Position numbers and translations under genes: made by a program
Part shown: one piece after another, positions 55,089 to 64,000 of the stretch
Position numbering within the stretch: the stretch's first letter is position 1
Layout: each line of letters begins with the position of its first letter
Notes under the pieces: model-generated
Database searches by the model: none
Told to the model about the DNA's origin: nothing
What the model saw: only the letters and a program-made list of their open reading frames with translations
NCBI GenBank assembly: GCA_020055645.1
Contig: CM034547.1
Coordinates: 63,399,884-63,463,883 of the forward strand
Length of the DNA stretch: 64,000 nucleotides
Reading direction: 5' to 3'
Origin: Tomocerus qinae
Taxonomy: Eukaryota; Arthropoda; Collembola; Entomobryomorpha; Tomoceridae

Positions 55089-58000
55089 TTTCTGACTGAC
55101 ATTGACTGTCGCTTAAAATTTATAATTGAAAAATTATACTACTACTTTGCGGCAAATGACAAGATTTCCATAATACATGGAATGATTTCTGTATACGTGA
55201 CGTGATTTGTAATTTGAAAAATTTGTATGACTTTTCGAACTCGGAGATGTCATTGTGGCATGTTATCTTCAATTATCATGGGAATTTTTATGTAATGATT
55301 TCGTGTGCAAACATGAGTGTCATTGCATCCATGAGAAAGCGAAAGCTAAAAATCTACCTATGTACATATATTTTCATGATTTGAATTTTCATGACTAAAT
55401 TAAATTCGTTCATTACGGACTAGACTAAAGTACTCTTTCTGGTGCTATGACTTTTTGTACTTCGTAGTGCCCAAAGGTACTTTTTTATAGTCCCCTGTAT
55501 CCGGGACAAAATGACCTCTTTTTAGGGACAAAATGAGTTTTTTATGATTCTATAAACCTTTACTCATAGAGAAAACGCACTTTTCATCAAAAATCAATCT
55601 ACCTACTAATAATGGCTGAGCTGTCTTGAAAGAAACAATTTGCTCTTAGACATTTTATAACATTTTAAATTGCAACGTAATTTATTTACACATTTCAACT
55701 AACATGGCTACCCTTGCTTTCTTGTAATTAATAAATACATGGCAAAGTAATTTTCAAAATGCCCATTGTGTGGTTAATATTTTCATATTACTATGTGTTC
55801 TACTAACACAGCTTTGATGCAAAAGTCATCGTTAGGTTTAGTTTATATTACATTCTAAAATGATTTTAAATTTAATATCGTATACATTATTGTTGTGGTG
55901 GGATGGATGCTCCCGAGATGGAAAGTGTTTTAAACAGATCATTATAAATGTAAACCCCTTTGAACATGGTTTTTGTGCGTTGAGGCAGGAGCCCTTGCTC
56001 TATTCCAGCAGGCAGATGTATATACTTATCTATTATGTATAAGAGCGCTAATAGACTCCTACACTATTTAGATACGAGAGGGTTAGCTATCCAAACACTT
56101 TGCAATGGAAACTTTTTCTGTAAAATCCCTATGCCAAATGCCTACACGAGCTACGAGAAACAGGTCAAGACTTTGCGGATTTTACCGTGTTACCCACTTT
56201 CCCTCTTTTTGCTTTCTCTCTCTCTCTGTGTCTGCTTCTCTCTCCCGTCCCGACTCCGACTCCCACTACTCACTTCCTTTTCCTGCTCCACGGAATGAAC
56301 GCGCGTTGGTAGTCGACACTAGACTCATACACCTATATGCCTAACGCATCTTCAACAATAAACGCAATAAGCTCACTTACACAGCACTCCAAAGAGAGAT
56401 CCTCTCAAAAGAAATCTCTCGTTTGTGCAAGGATGCTAAGTAGCTAGGTAGACATTATTATGCATGCATGCTGTTATAATATTCATTTACATACCTCAAC
56501 AAAACCCCAAATTAATTTCTCAGTAGAACTTACGTTTAGTCATTTGGTGAGGTGCATTTCATCAACCTGCTCATTTAATTGTTATAATTATTTCCCATGA
56601 GCTGCATAATTAAACTTAGAATTGAAATTAATCTCCAGATCTACTTATCATGGGTTGAGCAAATTAAATACATGCTTGGGTAACGATACAATACTATATT
56701 GAACATACTATATTGTAATGAAAGGTCTATAGAACTGACTAGGAAAACTGTAGGATAGGGAAATGGTACATAGATAAATGTCAAAGTGGAGGCTGTGTTT
56801 GTATTCATGCAGCCAGTTCTCACCCGCTTTCCTCCTCAATCAGATATTCTGCGTAGTATAACTGCATAAAGCAGTTATTATGTTAAATATATTAGTAATC
56901 GTTATGGATGATATTTTTTATGATTTTCTCAAGTCCACATAACATTTAAATCTTTGTAAATGTGAATGTGAATGGCTGCTCAGATAGCTTACAGTTTCAG
57001 TCAGGAGACCACATATATTCTCTACGTAGATAGAATATTTAATACACGAAATGTATGAGTACCTTTCTTGGCACTTCTGCTCAAGTGCTACATCTGTAAG
57101 AGGAATTTAATGGCAGCGTTTATGGCTCTTCTCAACTGATGCTTTGCATGGAAATGTTTACGTGAGTTCTTTGCTGCTTCCTTAATAACCAATAATGATT
57201 TTGGATGTACAACATACACTACTATTATTTTATGACTTTCATGCTGAAAATATAATGGGAGGAGGTGGCACACATTGCTCTGCCTGTAAGGTCAATGGCT
57301 AATAGTGACTGACATTACACTCCCTACTACTAAGTTTCTCATCCTTAATCCAATTTATGAGTGTCTTACCTAGTTAATAAACTTCTATGCACTTTATACC
57401 TATATAAACATACTATAATAGGTTAGACCGTAATATGATTTCAGATATCGCATTCAATTTTTATGCATTACTTTGGTATTACTTTCTACCAGTATCTTAT
57501 CGCATACACGTAATATATAAGATTTTCACTGTTCATATTCAATATCATCCTAAGTGTCATATTGCTTAGACCTCATACACAATACACATCCCTATAATGC
57601 TGTATTTCTATTTGACATTACAATAATCATTATTGTAGCGGAATAATGGGAATTTAATGGCATATTGGTGTCAGTGGTGTCCAATTTTAGATGTAAAATA
57701 TTAGTTTGTGTAATGTATACACATGCAAATCAATTTCAGTAAAAATCAGACTTTCACTTAACAGTCAGTGAATTTATAGGGAATAACCTAACGAAAACAC
57801 TTATCATACTAGTTAACTAATATAGGGCATAGTAATAACGGGATTTGCTAGATACTTATACTACTAGTCGTCGTATGTCGTACCTTGCATCAATTTCATC
57901 AATCTTGTCTCCACAGTAAACCAGATTGCTGCACTTAAACGAATATGTTCTTTCATAAAGTATAGTGGTTTTAAACAAAAACTATTATACCTTTTGGGAC

Positions 58001-60405
58001 TTCTAATACAAGCCAATAAGTTTTACTGTGCTCTATCTGTATAGACAAATGTTTGCTAGAATTGAGTTCTAATCAATGAAGACGGTTTACTTTCTGACCT
58101 TAGGTCATTTTACTCAACATCAACTTTTAATTGTTTTTATGAAACTCCTTATGAAAGTCTAGACTAGACATCACAATCTACTAGTCTAGTTAGTTAGAGC
58201 ACGATTTTGTCGCAATTCGAGATGAGCTTATCAACTTAGGTTAACGCCACCACTACAAATTCTAATTCCCCTCACTCACTTCATTATTCACTACTCCCTA
58301 CTAGAGAGTTACTAACTAGTAGTCATTATATGTAGCCCGATCTTTTACTCCAATAGTAAACCTGCTAGGTATACAGGCATAGGTACTTTTAATCTGCAGC
58401 AAAAGAGTTGGCGATGCTACTACGTGGATACGACCTACCTACCCAGCTAATCAAATTATACTAATTCTCTGCTTCTCACTTACCTTCATCTCTATACTAT
58501 TACTCAGCTTTGACTCCAGAGAATATATTATTATTACTACTACTACAAGTACAATGATACACCTTAATGCTACTACACTACGACTACGACTAAATTATAT
58601 AAATTAAGACAGTTGCTACAAATACAATAAATAACAATTTTGTCAACTTATACAAGCTATAAATTAAATCCCTGCTCTAGTTTAAAACAAAAAGACGTGA
58701 CGTGTGCAAGGTAGTTTATGGATGTTTGCTGCTTCTGTATGATCCAACCAAGAAGTATTTAAACACTCAAAATGTGTTCCTAAAACATCTATATCAGTGT
58801 ATCTTACTTAACATGTCATATTATTATCTGATTCTGATAATCAGAATAATGCTATATAGGTACTTCTGAGTATCATACGGCTATATATTAAATCTTAATC
58901 CAATTACTACTACCAACTTTCTACCTTTTCAGATAGAACATACGTTCAAAACTTTCTCCAGGTGTGGTAATCGCTTAAGATCGATATGTCATAGTCATTT
59001 AGACAGACATTGCTAACCTGTCTCAATCTCAATATCACAATCCTTTACCTTGTTTACCCACATTGCATGGAGGCTCACAACGATTATGCTACGTGCACTA
59101 AATAAACACACAAACGACTACTACGACGCGAGCACGAACAAAAATAATTATTTTGTGCCAGAGTCACTGAAAGGGGCATTGTGCATACTTTCAAGCTACT
59201 TGTGCAGGATTTCTGATACGTAATAGTGAATTTTGTGAGATTTATTGCGGCAGATTTGAAGTTCTGAACATCTCATTTGAAAATACTCGGATATTCGTCG
59301 GATTCCGATCTGAATAGTCGAATCGAATACCTATTTACCTCATCTCATCTGTATATCTGTCAGCTACTGTGCTATACTTCTAAGTGAACTGCTGTTTGTA
59401 CTGCCTATTCTGTCTGTGCTAGTATATTATATTATTATATAAGTCTGTTAGGTGCTCCAGTTATAGACAAATAGTGGTCAAGGTGGTCAGCGAAATTCCA
59501 GAACCAAAAAATTGAAGACCATTTTGATGTTATTATAAGTCATTCCTCTGTAAAAATTGGAGATTTGCCTAAAAAGGCAAACCGACTTTGTGTTTTTTGT
59601 GGTTCATTTTTTGTGTTCGATCAGCAGGCAGCAGGTGTGTCTGGCAACAGTTGATAGATACCTACGTAAAAATGAATAAGGTAAAGATGTAATTTCTATT
59701 GTAATTTGAAATTTTATGTCCTTGATGACAGCAGTGATGCGTCTACTATGTGCTAACATACAAATATGATGCAATACAAAAACCAGACCAGCCACATTCA
59801 TTTGGGCTTATTGCTGTAATTTATGGTCTTTATTTTTGTTTTCCCCAGGTCATGTACAACTGTCACATGTAACACTGCTATGTTCCGACTTCTGATATCT
59901 GACACTAAAGACCATAGTTGATAGTATTGCGGTGGTTTTAATGTTCAAATGCTCCAGATACCAAACTAATTAAAAGATTCACAACCTGTTGTTCATTGCT
60001 CAGGCTTCTCGATATATTGTTTGGAGAAAGTCCGGGTAGTATAGTGCTGATGAGGACGTGTCAGTAATTTAAATTATTCCGTTCTGATGCAATGTCTTGA
60101 GTCAGACACAACATATTTAGCTACTGGTGTACACATTTTAGAACGTACATTGCTAGCTCCAATGATGTATTATTTTGTCAAAGCTATTTTTTTCTTAGGT
60201 TTTAAGCATCCTTCAGCAGTATTATAACAATACGTAGTACGTATTTTTGAATTGTTATGTATTGTGGAGATACTTTTCATGTTCTGTTTGAAGGCTTGAA
60301 AGTTGTTAGTAAAACTGAATTAATTCACTTGTTAACATTTTTGTTTGAAGTGCTTACCTTAAGGGGCTTTATAATCAGCAAACCTATTCATTATTCAATT
60401 AAAAA
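55089..60405. other. Gene-poor interval upstream of TMEM62
   Basis: No supported exon. 56200-56280 is CT-rich, so its complement is GA-rich with GAGAGAGAGAG runs. On the minus strand, CTGT|GTAAGTGAG near 56374 is a possible donor, which could mark a 5' UTR exon of the Ig/FNIII gene, but nothing confirms it. The TMEM62 promoter should lie in the last few hundred bases. Confidence 0.35.
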
Positions 60406-63400
60406 ATGCAAATATCGAAAATTACATTGTTATTTATCTCGTGTGCTGTAGTAATATCCATTTTTGTGGCTAAGATCTCAAATTTAATAGCTGTCAATTA
60501 TAATCCTATTTTTAATGGTGAGACAAATACTAATGGATATAGTCATCGTTCCTACAAAAATGAAAATAAGATGGGTTCATCACCGGACCACTTAATGTGG
60601 TTCATTCAAGTAAGTTTACTTGAACTTTAATACCCTTATTTAATGAAATCTATATGAAATGTATATGTATGTTTATAATATGCAAACTCGTAATTCGTTA
60701 CTTTCTAAAGGACTTTCACCTTTGCAGAACTTTTTCATTTTCATCTATTTTGTAGTTCCTAAAGCTTTTTTACACTCTTAACATCTCTTTGATATAAAAT
60801 GATTGTTTCAATTTCAATCCAATCTTACGCATTGATATAATATAGCTAAACAATTAATTAAATTCTATAGTAGATCTAGTCTTGGTTGTTGTTTGGAGCA
60901 AAATGTATAGTTTAATTGAAATGTATCTTTATTATTACTAATTTCTAGATTTCTGATATTCATATCAGCATTTTTCATGACCCGAATCGTATACAAGACT
61001 TTCGAGACTTTTGCAATAATACAATAGATGCCATCCAGCCTACAGTGGTCCTCGCATCTGGTAGATTCTATTCTCGTATTTTAAAATATTGTCATGTATA
61101 AGCAAGATGGGTTTTGTAAAGCTAAAGATTTTAAGCAAAATTAATTTATTCAATGTGTGATCTAAGGCGACATTGCGGATTCAAAAACAGAGGATAATAT
61201 GGGATCGACACAGTATATTCAGGAATGGCAATATTATAACGAGATTCTTACAGAAACTGATGTTGCTTCAAAAACCATATGGTTGGATATTAGAGGAAAT
61301 CATGGTATAAAATATTTTAAAATTAATCGATCAAATCTCATTTTCTGAGAATATAAATTACTAAAGCATTCATTTCATTAATGATGTTGTTCTTGTTATA
61401 GATAATTTCAATGTACCCAGTGTACATAGTAAGCAAAGTTATTTCCACAAGTTTTCAATTCAAGGGAAGAAGCATTTACGTTCCTATATGTACACAATTA
61501 AAAAAGAATCTTTAAGTTACTCTTTTATTGGAGTGGATGCTTGCTTGGACCCTGGACCTAAGAGACCTTTTAACTTCATTGGTAGCATTTCAGATGAACA
61601 GTACAGAATGCTTCAAGAATTTGAGAAAGACAGTCAGAAAAGTAATGCTACCGTTTGGTTTGGTCATTACCCTACGTCCTGTATCATATCTCCGGATCCT
61701 GGATTAAGAGTTTTAATGAGAAGTGGAGTGGCTTACATGTGCGGACACTTACATACATTAGGAGGAATGGTTCCTGAAATGTACACTTTGCAGCAGAGTG
61801 GAATTCTTGAGTTAGAATTAGGAGATTGGAAAGAAAATAGAATGTAAGTTTAATTTACAATACAAAATAGATATTTAAGAGTTGTCGTAACCGTTTGTGG
61901 TTTCACTGTTAATTGTGTTGATCCAATGTTTCTTTTTACGTTTAATAGGTACCGGGTAGCGGCAATCGACAATGGCGTTTTTGCTTTCACTGATGTTTCA
62001 CATGGACAATGGCCTGTAATTCTTGTCACAAATCCAAAACATGCCTTATTTTTAATGCCAGGGAAAGATGACGTAGATTTAATTAGATCGTCGTCACATA
62101 TCAGGTTCATTATTGTCATTAATCCCATTTACACTAGTCCGTTTTCAAATAAAATATAAGCCAGTTGTATAAAATATTTCTGAGGCATTGCACATTAAGC
62201 CAATGAATACAATTAAGATGATATAATAGTTGAAGTTGATTTGATGAATTGTAAATTTATCAAAACATATCGGTTGGTATTACTAGATATATTTAAGCAT
62301 AGCAAAGTAGTTGCCCAACCTGCAAAAGTTCCATTTTTAATGCGATGCTCATTTTCTCACACCAATTAGGATCCTGGTATTCTCACCCGCACCGCTTGTA
62401 GAGGTGAAAATACAATTGAATAATGGTGACTGGGTTAAATGTGAACACATCCGCGGACCGCTGTATGTTATACCATGGGATGCGTCGTTGTATGCTTCAG
62501 GAATGAACTATGCTCATGTAAATATTCTTTCAAATTTTTAATTGCAATATTTCCATATTAGTGAATTTGTTTTAATTATATTCACCATAATACTTTTAAA
62601 GTATCGTATAATCCTCTAATTGTATTTTAATGGTTATAGGTTTACGCAAAGGACCAATTGGGCAATATTAACGAAATAAGTCATCCATTCTCATTAGACG
62701 GCAGTAGATTGTATTTCAAATTTCTTCCACGATTGGCTCTAATGTCGGATGCAAAGAAAGTTGTAAGTATCTCTATATTAGATTTTGTTGCAAATTACTC
62801 AAATATATGCAGCTGGTTTTAATTTCCTTGTTGTTAAATTTTAACAGTTCCACACAGTGTTCTCAGGATTAGTTGTAGCTTCTGTGCTTCCCTTGATTGC
62901 CCTGAGAATGCTGCATATTCTTCTTAAAGGTAATACCTATTTTTCAATACCAAAAAATTGTCCAAAGATTCACTGAGCTAATAAATATTGTATTCCTCAA
63001 AACCTAAAAAGCGTCAAATTAATAGAGGCTGCGACGCCTAAATATTCTAAACTATAATCTAATTTTATGTTAGCATTGAAATGCTGGAAATTTCTACATT
63101 GTTAATGAAAATTTTCTATAAATGAAAGAATTTTAAACAAAGGAATCTAATTTTTATGTAGGAAAACACATCGACAAGTCAGAAGTGGTTTATTTTAAAG
63201 CAAATCCACTAATTCGGAAGCTATGGATTGTCTCTTGCGTCAACAAGTTGTTCTTCCCAATGGTTTTATATCCGTTGTATATAACTGTCGGTATGTCAAA
63301 CAATTTAATATGCTAAATTAGCTATTTATTTAGTTCCTGAAGATGAGCGTTGACTTGTGATTTCTTACTAATAGAATTTTTTATTGGTACCAACGCCAGC

Positions 63401-63963
63401 TGTTGTTGTTCACTAAGCTTTGTATCAATACAAAGCTTATTGAAATTGAATTGCAGGTAGATAAATATATTTAGTAATTAATATGCAATGTTTTTTTCGG
63501 TATATTTTTAGCGCTTAAGATTTTATTAGCATATCGTAGGAACAATAACATGTATTTGGGCATAATAATGCATACGTATGATCACGAACAATCCGTAAAC
63601 TTTAAAACAACTAAACTGCCCCCTGTTGTACTACCATGCTCTATTATTATAATATCAGTTCCCAAATTGTTAGTAAGAATAATTATTGATTATTAAAAAT
63701 TGTAATAGTGAAATTAGTCTCGAGTCACGACTCTTTGATGTTGTCAATTAATTAATGATCATTTAATAGCGCCGTATCCGTATTTATTAATTACCCCTAT
63801 AATTTTCAGATTTAACAATTTTATAAATATTTATTTAATTCAAGGACCATGGTTTATTGGGGAAGTAATTGAAGGCCACATTGGAATTGCGTTTGCATGG
63901 GGCACAATAGTCAATGGAAAATTACTGCCTGGTGCATTTTCATACTTCTACGGATGTGTTCAA
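60406..63963 (+). CDS. TMEM62-family membrane metallophosphoesterase (3' end beyond window)
   Basis: Exons 60406-60609, 60949-61060, 61167-61304, 61402-61843, 61949-62104, 62370-62517, 62640-62762, 62848-62929, 63162-63290 and 63845-63963 join in phase (551 residues visible). The N-terminus is a signal anchor ([17 protein letters not shown]). Calcineurin-like phosphoesterase motifs follow in order: SDIHIS, GDIADSK, RGNHD, GHYPT and CGHLHT, so the metal-binding residues all look intact. After a beta-rich middle ([31 protein letters not shown]), hydrophobic segments begin ([20 protein letters not shown]) and a [20 protein letters not shown] block typical of the family lies in the last visible exon. 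That exon appears to end at a GC donor (CAA|GCAAGT); reading on gives an early stop. The substrate of this family is not established. Confidence 0.92.
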
Positions 63964-64000
63964 GCAAGTTTTTAATTGATGATTAACTAATTGAATAGGG

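Overview
This window is a piece of an AT-rich animal nuclear genome. Genes are split by short spliceosomal introns (GT...AG, mostly 80 bp to 3 kb) and there is no bacterial or organellar signature. The gene set (an Rsf1-type splicing repressor, a Fipi-like Ig/FNIII adhesion protein, TMEM26, RpL19, TMEM62) points to an insect. I could not settle the order from sequence alone.

Layout: 0.3-3.3 kb is repeat-rich (a palindromic element, a G-run hAT-type MITE, a 0.9-kb tandem duplication). 3.3-10.6 kb holds a TMEM26-family gene (+), lacking its first exon(s). Its reading frame continues in frame past a UGA-C stop into a 212-codon extension with one strong membrane segment and a glycosylation-rich tail. 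10.7-13.9 kb holds a 1.1-kb palindromic element carrying a coding fragment, and the second of two near-identical 517-bp GC-rich hAT-type MITEs (the first is in the last TMEM26 intron). 14.6-17.2 kb is a complete RpL19 gene (+). 19-27.7 kb has no recognisable host gene: five different minisatellite arrays in series, several MITEs with exact 8-bp target duplications, an element with inverted arrays of a GACCAGT-type unit, an inverted duplication of a short coding exon, and a MITE nested in another palindromic element. 28.2-33.5 kb is an RRM/RGG splicing-factor gene (+) with three possible C-termini. 33.5-42.1 kb is a long AT-rich interval between convergent genes. 42.1-45.0 kb (-) is a three-Ig, one-FNIII protein with a GPI-like tail, lacking its signal-peptide exon. 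45-60.4 kb is gene-poor with three more repeats. 60.4-64.0 kb is a TMEM62-family metallophosphoesterase gene (+) that runs off the end.

The genes do not form a pathway; they are independent housekeeping, membrane and neuronal-type genes. The most unusual points are the candidate stop-codon readthrough in TMEM26, the two sites where transposon-like palindromes carry coding fragments, and an unusually clear record of small DNA transposon insertions, including one nested insertion with its empty site preserved on the opposite arm.
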